Of a stretch of 64,000 nucleotides of DNA, positions 16,739 to 24,933 are shown piece after piece; position 1 is the first letter of the stretch, and each line of letters starts with the position of its first letter. The translations under genes were made by a program, and so were the position numbers. Source of the stretch: Peribacillus sp044761985 (GTDB lineage Bacteria > Bacillota > Bacilli > Bacillales > DSM-1321); the NCBI RefSeq assembly GCF_044761985.1, contig NZ_JBIWDK010000001.1, forward strand, positions 496,001 to 560,000. The letters are read 5' to 3'. Below the pieces are notes generated by a model. The model saw only the letters and a program-made list of their open reading frames with translations. It was not told the DNA's origin and did not search any database.

Positions 16739-16771
16739 GAAAAAAGGTTCGGTAAAACTCGAACCTTTTTT
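16739..16771 (+). terminator. terminator of the two-component locus
   Basis: AAAAAAGGTTC and GAACCTTTTTT pair around GGTAAAACTC. It lies 32 bases after the FixH-like gene. Confidence 0.88.
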
Positions 16772-16949
16772 AAATTCAATTGAGTCTATCATTATTTTTC
16801 AAAAAAGAAAGAAAAAGGAACATTATAAACGTGTTTCATACGAAATATTTGTAATATAAAAGTAAAAAAAGTCATATCAATAAGGGTTTATACAAGTTGT
16901 CAACTAAAAGTTATTAGTATTCCATGGTAATGGTAATAAGTATCTTCCA

Positions 16950-16977
16950 TTGACAAAAAAATCATGGAAAATATATG
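16950..16977 (+). promoter_or_regulatory. putative SigA promoter for the CAP-domain gene
   Basis: TTGACA at 16950-16955 is followed after 16 bases by TATATG at 16972-16977. It would give a leader of about 190 bases that includes the palindrome at 17075-17135. The match is good but not tested. Confidence 0.4.
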
Positions 16978-17074
16978 AATATGTAAGAAAAAGCAAAACA
17001 TTGATAGAATAAGGTTTTTCTCTATGACTATGAAACTAGGATAATATTCCTTCCAATCAATTGTTGTTGGATAG

Positions 17075-17135
17075 GGCTCTGGAAATTGATGGTGCCTTTA
17101 TTACAAAAAATGCATGATATGATATTTCCAGAGCC
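17075..17135 (+). repeat. 12-bp perfect inverted repeat in the leader of the CAP-domain gene
   Basis: GGCTCTGGAAAT (17075-17086) and ATTTCCAGAGCC (17124-17135) are perfect complements with a 37-base loop. The element ends 35 bases before the ATG and 23 bases before the ribosome binding site. There is no T-run, so it does not look like a terminator. It could stabilise the mRNA or serve as a binding site. The rest of the 460-base gap upstream is AT-rich with nothing else recognised except the promoter-like pair. Confidence 0.6.
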
Positions 17136-17170
17136 AAGACACATCAACGAATTAATGGGAGGAAATACAA

Positions 17171-18016
17171 ATGAAAAAGAAAATGTTCATATCAGCAGCA
17201 GCTGCTGCAGCTATAATTTTTACAGGAGCGGGTGCTAGCCAAACTGAAGCGGCAAGCTGTGAAACTGTGAAACAAGTAACATATAAATCTATCAATCAGG
17301 AAGATATACAAAAAGTACTTGAACAATACTTAGCTAAGTATAATATTGCAATGCCAACTTCACACTTCGCATTCCAACAATTAGTACAGCAAGTACAATT
17401 AACACCGGAAGCAAAAGCTGAAACACCGGAAGAAGTAGCAGCACCAGAAGCACAACCTGAAGCAACAGAAGAAGTAACAGCACCAGAAGCACAACCTGAA
17501 GCAACAGAAGAAGTAACAGCACCAGAAGCACAACCTGAAGCAACAGAAGAAGTAACAGCGCCAGAAGCAAAACCTGAGGCAACAGAAGAAGTAACGACAG
17601 AGAAAACAAATGAGGAACAAAAAGAGACAAGCTCAGAATTAAGTGCTTTTGAACAAGAAGTAGTTACACTAACAAATGCTGAGCGAGCAAAACAAGGTCT
17701 AGCAGCTCTTGAAATTGATACAGAATTGAGCAAGGTAGCCCGTGCGAAGTCTCAAGATATGAAAGACAATAATTATTTTGATCATAATAGCCCCACGTAC
17801 GGTTCTCCATTCGATATGATGAAACAATTCGGAATTAGCTATACATCAGCTGGAGAAAACATCGCACAAGGTCAACAAACACCAGAAGAAGTGGTTGAAG
17901 CTTGGATGAACAGCCAAGGCCACCGTGAAAATATCATGAATGCAAGCTTTACTCATATCGGTGTTGGATATGTAGAATCAGGTAACTACTGGACTCAACA
18001 ATTCATCGGTAAATAA
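17171..18016 (+). CDS. secreted CAP (SCP/PR1)-domain protein with acidic repeat linker
   Basis: A 281-residue exported protein of the YkwD type. The signal peptide covers about residues 1-27 and ends near ASQTEAAS. A conserved N-terminal region follows, then a linker of four 13-residue repeats of the form EEVTAPEAQPEAT (about residues 87-138), then a CAP domain (about 155-281) with TNAERAKQGL, the HNSPTYGSPFDMM histidine and GENIAQGQ. The CAP domain is of unknown enzymatic activity in bacteria. The repeats are encoded by near-identical 39-base units. GGGAGG lies before the ATG. The gene is monocistronic. Confidence 0.88.
   Translation: MKKKMFISAAAAAAIIFTGAGASQTEAASCETVKQVTYKSINQEDIQKVLEQYLAKYNIAMPTSHFAFQQLVQQVQLTPEAKAETPEEVAAPEAQPEATEEVTAPEAQPEATEEVTAPEAQPEATEEVTAPEAKPEATEEVTTEKTNEEQKETSSELSAFEQEVVTLTNAERAKQGLAALEIDTELSKVARAKSQDMKDNNYFDHNSPTYGSPFDMMKQFGISYTSAGENIAQGQQTPEEVVEAWMNSQGHRENIMNASFTHIGVGYVESGNYWTQQFIGK
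17429..17599 (+). repeat. tandem 39-bp repeat, four copies plus a partial one
   Basis: Units start at 17429, 17468, 17507 and 17546, with a degenerate fifth from 17585. Each encodes 13 residues, EEV(A/T)APEA(Q/K)PEAT. Copies two and three are almost identical at the DNA level, which points to recent expansion by slippage or recombination. Copy number is therefore likely to vary between strains. Confidence 0.9.
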
Positions 18017-18031
18017 TAAGTTTAATAGAAT

Positions 18032-18071
18032 AAAAAGAGTGTACCTTGAAATTTGAGGTACACTCTTTTTT
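18032..18071 (+). terminator. terminator after the CAP-domain gene
   Basis: AAAAAGAGTGTACCT and AGGTACACTCTTTTTT form a 15-bp stem. Runs on both sides make it usable by the convergent gene as well. Confidence 0.9.
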
Positions 18072-18113
18072 GCGTTAGTTCAGAAATGATTGCATGTAAT
18101 CGTTCTAGAGGAA

Positions 18114-18581
18114 TTAAAATTCTGAAACATCGATTTCGGAATACTGCGAATTAAAGCTTTTAGGCAGACGGATTTCTAATGTACCGTCTTTATATTGTGC
18201 AGCAGCACCTTTTTTCTTAACGAGAGCAGGCAATGTAATCACATGTCGATCCGATGCTTCTGGTATACCTTCAACGATTGATTGATTAGAAGTATGTTTC
18301 AGTTTCATTTGTTTGAGCCAGGCTTCATCCTCGATGGGTATTCTTATGAAGACAAATGAATGCGTTTCGAAAACTTCTGAATGTAAGGGGTGTTCTGAAG
18401 GCTTATTATCCTTTTGGAAAGGATTATTAGCTTGGTTCGTCATTCCTTGCATATTTTCTGGTATGACTTGTGTAAATACCTTTTCAATAAAGGTCTGTAC
18501 ATCACTTTGCTGCATATTCTTTAAGAAGTCCTTTTGATTTGAGTTTTTCTGGAAAGAAAAAAGTGAATTCCAAGGAAACAT
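18114..18581 (-). CDS. Hsp20/alpha-crystallin-like spore protein, GerT-like
   Basis: A 155-residue protein with a Hsp20-like beta-sandwich in its C-terminal two thirds: FETHSFVFIRIPI, then RHVITLPALVKKKG, then AQYKDGTLEIRLPK. It lacks the usual I-x-I tail of active small heat-shock proteins. The N-terminus (MFPWNSLFSFQKN) and the overall layout resemble GerT-type spore proteins of bacilli that affect germination. AAAGGA precedes the ATG on the minus strand. I am fairly sure of the fold, less of the spore role. Confidence 0.65.
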   Translation of the reverse strand: MFPWNSLFSFQKNSNQKDFLKNMQQSDVQTFIEKVFTQVIPENMQGMTNQANNPFQKDNKPSEHPLHSEVFETHSFVFIRIPIEDEAWLKQMKLKHTSNQSIVEGIPEASDRHVITLPALVKKKGAAAQYKDGTLEIRLPKSFNSQYSEIDVSEF

Positions 18582-18742
18582 ATTGAATTCCTTTCTCCTG
18601 CATTTCTGGTGACAGGGTTATTTTTGTTATTTTATGCAGGCTCAAACCCATGGGTTCATTTTCCGATATGTTAATTTTTAGGAAAATAACTCGTGCCTAT
18701 GTATAATATAAAATAAAAATCATTTGGTAAAGAGGGATGCCT

Positions 18743-19516
18743 GTGGATGAAAAAGTAGCTGTTATTACGGGAGGAGCAAAGGGAATCGGTAGAAGGACTG
18801 CCTATTCCCTAGCAAGTATGGGGGCGTCAATAGTCATCACCTATCGGAAAAGTCAAAAGGAAGCAAAAGCATTGGTACAAGAATTGAGGGAAAATTACTC
18901 AGTAAAAGCATTGGCAATTGAAGGCGATGCTTCAGTTGAGAAAGATTGCAAGAGCCTGGTGGAAGTAGTTATGGATACTTTTGGAAGAATAGATTTCTTC
19001 ATCCATAATGCAGGACCTTATTTGCATGAACGAAAATCCATGACCGAGTATAGCAGTGAAGAATGGAATTACATGATGAACGGTAATCTAAATGGTTTTT
19101 TCTTTATGACAAAGGAAATCATCCCTCATATGCGAAAGCGAAGATGGGGTAGGATCATCACGCTCGGTTTTGACCGTTGTGAGACGGCACCCGGCTGGAT
19201 TTACCGCTCGGCTTTTGCTGCTGCAAAAAGCGGGTTGACCTCTTTAACAAGAACATTGGCATTAGAAGAAGCAACCAATGGAATCACGGTCAATATGGTC
19301 TGTCCAGGGGATATTGTAGGTGCATGGAAGGAAGCCGAGATTTTTATGGCCAAGGGGGAGAAGGATGAGTTGGTCCCGGTAGGAAGACCCGGAACAGGAG
19401 GAGACGTTGCACGAGTCATTACCTTTTTGTGCGAAAATCAATCTGATTTCATTACCGGAAGCGTCATTCCAATCACAGGCGGAAGTGATATTCTAGGTAA
19501 AATCAATAAGAAGTAA
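18743..19516 (+). CDS. SDR-family protein with substituted catalytic Ser/Tyr
   Basis: A Rossmann-fold short-chain dehydrogenase/reductase of 257 residues. The cofactor motif TGGAKGIGRR is at the N-terminus, HNAG is near residue 90, and the fold continues to the usual C-terminal GSVIPITGG. At the active site the expected YxxxK reads FAAAK (in SAFAAAKSGL), and the segment where the catalytic Ser should lie (LGFDRCET) has none. So NAD(P) binding is likely but classical reduction is doubtful. AGAGGG precedes GTG at 18743; the upstream ATG at 18737 is too close to that site. Confidence 0.85.
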   Translation: MDEKVAVITGGAKGIGRRTAYSLASMGASIVITYRKSQKEAKALVQELRENYSVKALAIEGDASVEKDCKSLVEVVMDTFGRIDFFIHNAGPYLHERKSMTEYSSEEWNYMMNGNLNGFFFMTKEIIPHMRKRRWGRIITLGFDRCETAPGWIYRSAFAAAKSGLTSLTRTLALEEATNGITVNMVCPGDIVGAWKEAEIFMAKGEKDELVPVGRPGTGGDVARVITFLCENQSDFITGSVIPITGGSDILGKINKK

Positions 19517-19536
19517 TAGGATAGATAAAGATAAGA

Positions 19537-19573
19537 AAAGGTGAAGAAAGGATAAATCCTTTTTTCACCTTTT
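19537..19573. terminator. bidirectional terminator between the SDR and MATE genes
   Basis: AAAAGGTGAA and TTCACCTTTT form the outer stem and AGGAT/ATCCT the inner one. It touches the stop codon of the convergent MATE gene. Confidence 0.85.
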
Positions 19574-20928
19574 TAAGCGGTTTTATTGAATTTTATATGC
19601 TGAATGTATCGTAAACGAGCGGCCAGACCTATTGCTCCTAGTGCCAAACCTGAGATTAAACCGACCCAATATCCGAAAGCTCCCATTTCCGTAAACTTAG
19701 CAAATAGATAGCCTATAGGCAGTCCGAGTGCCCAATAGGAGACAAGTGACATAGCGAAAGTGACATTGACATCTTTGTATCCACGTAATACTCCCTGAAT
19801 GGGTGCCTGCAGGGCATCGGATATCTGAAAGAAGATGGCATAGATCAAAAAATGGGAAGTTAGTGCAACTACAGCGTGATCTTTTGTGTAGAGAGCAGCT
19901 ACAGGTTCCCGGAAGAAAAATAGGATAGCTGAACTGACGAGGGCCATCGACAGAGCCATGATTATTCCTATCTTGCTGTATTCACGGGCGTCATTATATC
20001 GTTTAGCACCAATTTCATATCCAATGACAATGGTTAGGGCCATAGATATACTAAGCGGCATCATATAAAGCAATGACGCGAAATTCATCGCAATTTGATG
20101 TGAAGCAATAGTGATCGTATCATATTTACTCATGAAGAGGGTAACGGCTGAGAAAATGCTTGTTTCGAAAAAGATGGCCAATCCGATAGGGACGCCTATC
20201 TTTAATAGGGACCACCATTCAATCCAAGATACCCTGAAAAATTCATGGAAAACGAGATAGGAAGAGAACGGATTCATTTTCACCACGACTAAGATGGCAA
20301 TGATAGCGATTAACCAATAGGTAATCGCGGTGGCATAACCAGAACCGACCCCTCCAAGTTTCGGAAAACCAAATTTTCCGTATATGAGAAGGTAATTGAA
20401 CACAACATTTATCGGAAGTGCGATCAACGTAATAACCATCGAAATTCTTGTTTGACCCAGTGCATCAATGAAGGATCTTAAGGCATTGTATATGAATAAT
20501 GGAACAATCCCGATTGATAGGGCAACCAGATAGTCATGCGCGACCCGGTGGACAGTTGAATCCAAATCCATGGCATTCAAAATAGGGTTTAAAACAAATG
20601 ACCCGACGACTAAAACTATGACGGCTAAGGATATGGCCAAGTATATGGCCTGCATCACTGAAAAGGATACCAATTTTGTACGTCTTGATCCGATTAGCTG
20701 TGAGACGACCGGAGTCAAGGCAATCAAAATGCCACTCAATCCCGTATAGACTGGAGTCCAGAGCGAACTTCCTATCGAGACGCCGGCAACATCTTCAGTA
20801 CTGTATTGGCCCGACATCATCACATCAAAAAAAGTCATGGCATAGAGACTGATTTGGGTGATGAGGATAGGTATCAAAATATAAAATAACAAACGGATCT
20901 TTTCTGACTTTTTATAAGTTTGATTCAT
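19573..20928 (-). CDS. MATE-family multidrug/sodium antiporter
   Basis: A 451-residue integral membrane protein with about 12 hydrophobic segments in two related halves. The first half has SLYAMTFFDVMMSGQYS and a TPVVSQLIG segment typical of NorM/MATE proteins; the second half contains GYEIGAKRYNDAREYSK, the matching family motif. It exports cationic drugs or metabolites in exchange for Na+ or H+; the substrate here is unknown. GAGGTA lies before the ATG. It is monocistronic. Confidence 0.9.
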   Translation of the reverse strand: MNQTYKKSEKIRLLFYILIPILITQISLYAMTFFDVMMSGQYSTEDVAGVSIGSSLWTPVYTGLSGILIALTPVVSQLIGSRRTKLVSFSVMQAIYLAISLAVIVLVVGSFVLNPILNAMDLDSTVHRVAHDYLVALSIGIVPLFIYNALRSFIDALGQTRISMVITLIALPINVVFNYLLIYGKFGFPKLGGVGSGYATAITYWLIAIIAILVVVKMNPFSSYLVFHEFFRVSWIEWWSLLKIGVPIGLAIFFETSIFSAVTLFMSKYDTITIASHQIAMNFASLLYMMPLSISMALTIVIGYEIGAKRYNDAREYSKIGIIMALSMALVSSAILFFFREPVAALYTKDHAVVALTSHFLIYAIFFQISDALQAPIQGVLRGYKDVNVTFAMSLVSYWALGLPIGYLFAKFTEMGAFGYWVGLISGLALGAIGLAARLRYIQHIKFNKTA

Positions 20929-21020
20929 CGATGTACCTCGGTGTATGAAATTTTTTCACAATGAAAGAATTATATCATAAAATCCCTTGAACATTTTGAT
21001 TTTATTTAAGGCAAGATATA

Positions 21021-21054
21021 AAAAGGGACTGCCGGTATTTAGGCAGTCCCTTTT
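21021..21054. terminator. terminator after the MscS-type gene
   Basis: AAAAGGGACTGCC pairs with GGCAGTCCCTTTT around GTATTTA. It ends 2 bases from the MscS-type stop codon on the minus strand. Confidence 0.9.
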
Positions 21055-21055
21055 G

Positions 21056-22168
21056 TCAGTCATGCATGGATTGAAAATCGTTCATGTCTGCTGTATGCGA
21101 ATCGGTTTGTAGGATGAATGCCTGAGAAGGGATGGCAATCTGGACATCTTCTTCTTCGAGGATATCCAAAATCTTAAAGTTGATATCTTCTTTGATGGCT
21201 AAATACTCCCCATAGTTGGTTTCGTTTGAGAAGAAATACAAATAGATGTTGAAACCCGTATGGCTGAACTCATCAAATTTCACCAGTATGGTTTCGGGAT
21301 GGACTTCCGGATGGTCAGTAAGCATTTTTTCAACTCTCTTAATGACATTTTCCAACTTGTCCTTTGGCGTTGTGACATTCACGCCTAAATGAAAAGCAAT
21401 CTGCCTTTTGCCCATCTTCGACCAGTTGATGATTGGTTCATTCGAAAGGGTGGCATTCGGAACCGTAACGAGAGCCTGCGCAAATGTACGAACCTTCGTA
21501 CTACGAAACGTAATGTCCTCAATCGTCCCTTCGACACTTGGTGTTTTAATCCAGTCGCCGATAGTAAAAGGTTTTTCGGTAACGATAACGATTCCACCGA
21601 AGAAGTTACTGACAGTATCCTTTGCAGCAAGGGCAAAGGCTAGACCTCCTAGTCCAAGACCTGCAACAAATCCATTGACGTTAAATCCCCATTCTTCCGC
21701 AATGATGGATGCTCCCAGTGCCAAGATAATCAATTTAATGATTTTCGTTAAGAACGGCATCACGATTTGATCGACTTCAAGTCCGAATTTACTAACTAAC
21801 TTAGGGAACAAGATGGTTAAAATCGAGCTGATATTGAAAATCGTCCAAAAGAACAAGAAGACAAAGACCGAACGGTATATCTTCGACCTCATAATTTCTG
21901 ATGGGATGTCAATTGGAAAGTAGTGCATCGAAATGATGATCCCTATCAAAACGATGAGCCATCTTACTGGTTGCTCAATGGCTAGCATTAGGTTGGCGGC
22001 AAATTCAATTTTTCTTTTTTTTGCGATTTTAAGGAAAAATTTGAAAATATAAGTAGTGAATGCTTTCCTTAACAAAAGGACCAGAAGGAAAATAATGATA
22101 GAAATTCCTAGTTGTGTCCATGCATCAATTCCTTCAAATTGATTAAGAGATTCAGAAACTTCTTGCAA
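21056..22168 (-). CDS. MscS-family mechanosensitive ion channel
   Basis: A 370-residue small-conductance mechanosensitive channel relative, similar in layout to Bacillus YhdY. It has about four to five membrane segments in the first 200 residues, a pore-lining helix with the Gly/Ala pattern GLGLGGLAFALAAKDTVSNFFGG, then the cytosolic beta domain beginning FTIGDWIKTPSVEGTIEDITFR. It would release solutes on hypo-osmotic shock. Monocistronic, with a terminator directly after it. Confidence 0.92.
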   Translation of the reverse strand: MQEVSESLNQFEGIDAWTQLGISIIIFLLVLLLRKAFTTYIFKFFLKIAKKRKIEFAANLMLAIEQPVRWLIVLIGIIISMHYFPIDIPSEIMRSKIYRSVFVFLFFWTIFNISSILTILFPKLVSKFGLEVDQIVMPFLTKIIKLIILALGASIIAEEWGFNVNGFVAGLGLGGLAFALAAKDTVSNFFGGIVIVTEKPFTIGDWIKTPSVEGTIEDITFRSTKVRTFAQALVTVPNATLSNEPIINWSKMGKRQIAFHLGVNVTTPKDKLENVIKRVEKMLTDHPEVHPETILVKFDEFSHTGFNIYLYFFSNETNYGEYLAIKEDINFKILDILEEEDVQIAIPSQAFILQTDSHTADMNDFQSMHD

Positions 22169-22366
22169 TGTAATGTTCCTCCAATGTATTCTGTAGAATT
22201 GTAGAATACTAAGATTATAATATATTCAGAGTGAAAATGAAAAAATAATCGCTCATTGCATTTATTACGTTATTCTATATCATTGTTTGCATTTTCGAGT
22301 AAATATACCCTTGAAATGTGGTACTATGGATGGAAAGTGATTTTTTAAGTTTGGAAGGTGGAAATT

Positions 22367-23446
22367 TTGACTAAGAAAGTAGTGTTTACCGGTGGAGGTT
22401 CAGCCGGTCATGTGTCAGTTAATGCAGCAATCATCCCGGAATTTTTAAAACATGAGTGGGATGTTACTTATATCGGTTCTAAAAAAGGGATTGAAAAAGA
22501 TATCATTGAAAAGGAATTTCCTGAAATTCGATATGAAACGATTTCAGTTGGTAAATTCCGGCGGTACCTTTCTGTAGAAAATGCAAAAGATCCTTTCCGT
22601 GTAATAAAGGGGATTTTTGACGCAAGAAAGATTTTAAAACGAACTAAGCCTGACTTCATTTTCTCAAAAGGTGGATTTGTTTCGGTTCCGGTCGTATTGG
22701 CAGCAAGGATGTTGAAAATCCCCATAGCGATTCATGAATCTGACTATACACCAGGGCTAGCCAATAAAATTGCCATGCCGCTTGCTTCTAAAATATTCAC
22801 GACATTTGAAGAGACGGAAAAGGACTTGCCAAAAGATAAGGCCATGTACCTTGGGGCGGTACTACGTGATGGGATATTCACAGGTAAACCTTCAAAAGGC
22901 AAGACCATTTGTGGTTTCACGAATAGCAGGCCCGTATTATTGGTCATGGGCGGCAGCCTTGGAGCGGTTAAAATAAATAACTTGATAACGGATAACTTGG
23001 ATCAATTATTAAAGGATTATCAAATTATTCATATTTGCGGAAAAGATAATGTCAAGTCGGAACTTAAGCAAAGAGGGTATGCCCCATTTGAATACGTACA
23101 TGAAGAACTATTCGATTTGCTAGCGTGTGCTGATGTTGTTGTATCAAGAGCAGGTTCGAATTCAATTTTTGAATTCCTCGGCCTACAAAAGCCAATGCTA
23201 CTTATTCCGCTTAGTGCGGCCGCATCCCGTGGGGATCAGATTTTAAATGCTGCAAGCTTTGAAAAGCAAGGCTTCTGTAAGGTGATTCAGGAAGAGGAAT
23301 TATCAGATCAAGTCTTTAACCAGGCACTTCTTGATCTAGTCAATAATTCCGACGCATACCAAACGAAAATGCGTCAAAAGCGTCCGTTCAAAACTGCGGC
23401 GGAAATGTATGAATTGTTGACGAATGTAATGAAAAGTAAAAAGTAG
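22367..23446 (+). CDS. MurG-like undecaprenyl-PP-MurNAc-pentapeptide GlcNAc transferase
   Basis: A 359-residue GT28-family glycosyltransferase. It has the N-terminal GGGSAGHVSVNAA loop, FSKGGFVSVPVVLAA (near residue 100), HESDYTPGLANK (about 125), GGSLGAVKIN (about 192) and SRAGSNSIFEF (about 260). MurG adds GlcNAc to lipid I on the inner face of the membrane. The N-terminal loop differs from the usual GGTGGHIYPA of housekeeping MurG, and no division/cell-wall cluster genes are nearby, so this may be a second MurG paralog. TTG at 22367 has GGAAGGTGG before it. Confidence 0.85.
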   Translation: MTKKVVFTGGGSAGHVSVNAAIIPEFLKHEWDVTYIGSKKGIEKDIIEKEFPEIRYETISVGKFRRYLSVENAKDPFRVIKGIFDARKILKRTKPDFIFSKGGFVSVPVVLAARMLKIPIAIHESDYTPGLANKIAMPLASKIFTTFEETEKDLPKDKAMYLGAVLRDGIFTGKPSKGKTICGFTNSRPVLLVMGGSLGAVKINNLITDNLDQLLKDYQIIHICGKDNVKSELKQRGYAPFEYVHEELFDLLACADVVVSRAGSNSIFEFLGLQKPMLLIPLSAAASRGDQILNAASFEKQGFCKVIQEEELSDQVFNQALLDLVNNSDAYQTKMRQKRPFKTAAEMYELLTNVMKSKK

Positions 23447-23500
23447 GTTATTATTTCCCTTCCTCAAGCATATCTTTTTTCGAAAAGAGGAGGGGGAAGG

Positions 23501-23650
23501 ATGGCTCACCAATACTCGAAAGGATGGTTCATTCAGCAGTTAAAAACTGCAGGAATCAGTTATCATCCTATTGAACGAAGAAAGTTAGAATTGTATAAAA
23601 CCTATGAGTTAAGACGTTTATATGAACTCACTAAAAAAGAAAAAACATAA
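23501..23650 (+). CDS. small DUF2639/YflJ-like protein
   Basis: A 49-residue protein, MAHQYSKGWFIQQLK with a conserved-looking GISYHPIERRKLELYKTYELR core. The pattern matches the small YflJ-type proteins of bacilli, of unknown function. GAGGAGGGGGAAGG lies before the ATG. It is basic, lacks a membrane segment, and sits 54 bases after the MurG-like gene with its own strong terminator. Confidence 0.72.
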   Translation: MAHQYSKGWFIQQLKTAGISYHPIERRKLELYKTYELRRLYELTKKEKT

Positions 23651-23685
23651 AGGAGCCGCAACGTATTCTACGTTGCGGCTCCTTT
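23649..23685 (+). terminator. terminator after the DUF2639-like gene
   Basis: AAAGGAGCCGCAACGTA pairs perfectly with TACGTTGCGGCTCCTTT around TTC, a 17-bp stem that overlaps the stop codon. Confidence 0.92.
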
Positions 23686-23823
23686 ATGTTTTTCTTGTCT
23701 TTTAAAAATAGACCTTATATCTTTTTGGATATATTCCTATTACACTGCAAATGCTATTTATTATTCCAAAACAATGAATGCTTTATAGTTATGGATAAAA
23801 CTTTTCCCTTATGGAGTTTAAAT

Positions 23824-24933
23824 ATGAAAAAGATTAATTTTAATTCTTCACTACCGATAGTCATCCTTTCGGTCGGACTTCTGAACCACGTTATGATCAT
23901 TCCTTTGGTATTGGATGTGGCAGGAAGAGATGCTTGGATATTTGCTGTTCTCACAGGTGTCTTATCTATTGGTTGGGCGTTCCTACTGTATTGGATTTTA
24001 AAGAAGAAAAAAACGGAGCATCTTTTTCCCTGGTTGGCAAATCGAATGGGAAAACGGTTTACAAAGGTAATATGTTTTGTGCTTTCAGTATATTTGATCA
24101 CGATCATCTTGACGACGGCTAAAGATATGGTTGACTGGGTCCGTACCACGTCCTTGCCAGAAACACCTTCAATCGCCATTATTATACCTTTTACGTGTAT
24201 ATGTGCCGTGCTTGCGTATTCTAACCTTAAGACCATTGCCATTAATTCAGCGATTTTATTACCCATTGTGATTGTTTTAGGTATCTTTGTAGCTACTGGT
24301 AATATACCCGAAAAAAACTATGATTTTCTCTTTCCACTATTTGAGCAGGGTTATTTTTTTGGGATTAAATCAATGTACTACATTGCAAATGGATATCTGG
24401 AGTTGATTATCGTTATATTATTTCAGCATCATCTTTCAAATGGAGAGGCCATTAAACTGAAAACGGTATTGGGGATGATGGGCATCATCACGGTATTAAT
24501 CCTTGGCCCGCTTACCGGTGCCATTATTGAGTTCGGCCCAATTCTTTCTAGCGAAATGCGATATCCGGCTTATGAACAATGGCGCTTGTTGACTATCGGG
24601 AAGTACATTGCCCATACAGACTTTTTTTCCATATATCAATGGATTGCTGGCGCCTTTATTCGGGTATCAATGGCGATGTTTTTACTTCCGGATTTATTAA
24701 GAGTAAAAACAGCGAATATGAAGAAAGGGATCCTGATAGTCCTGGCAATAATGATGATTATTATCAATGTAATTCCCTTAAGCGATATTCATTTTTATAC
24801 ATTCTTAAAGAACTATTATTTTCTGGGTACTTTCTTTTTGCTCATTATTCTTATTCTTTTATTTACAGTGGCAGCCAAGATGAAACCTAAACGAAAGGTG
24901 GTTCCTGATGAAACGATTCAAAAGCGCCCATGA
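23824..24933 (+). CDS. spore germinant receptor subunit B (GerAB/GerKB-like permease)
   Basis: Endospore inner-membrane protein of the GerAB family with about ten hydrophobic segments over 369 residues, related to APC-type amino acid permeases. It forms the germinant-binding part of Ger receptors in this family. In-frame ATGs occur earlier, but GGAG 7 bases before the ATG at 23824 and the usual family length support this start. Its end overlaps the start of the A subunit gene by 26 bases, indicating translational coupling. Confidence 0.85.
   Translation: MKKINFNSSLPIVILSVGLLNHVMIIPLVLDVAGRDAWIFAVLTGVLSIGWAFLLYWILKKKKTEHLFPWLANRMGKRFTKVICFVLSVYLITIILTTAKDMVDWVRTTSLPETPSIAIIIPFTCICAVLAYSNLKTIAINSAILLPIVIVLGIFVATGNIPEKNYDFLFPLFEQGYFFGIKSMYYIANGYLELIIVILFQHHLSNGEAIKLKTVLGMMGIITVLILGPLTGAIIEFGPILSSEMRYPAYEQWRLLTIGKYIAHTDFFSIYQWIAGAFIRVSMAMFLLPDLLRVKTANMKKGILIVLAIMMIIINVIPLSDIHFYTFLKNYYFLGTFFLLIILILLFTVAAKMKPKRKVVPDETIQKRP

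Noticed and set aside
17429..17599. Repeats considered as a CRISPR array
   Set aside because: There are no spacers; the units are contiguous and in frame within a coding sequence.
17296..17733. Long minus-strand ORFs opposite the CAP-domain gene
   Set aside because: They are created by the 39-bp repeats read backwards; composition is low-complexity Cys/Leu/Val, with no binding site.
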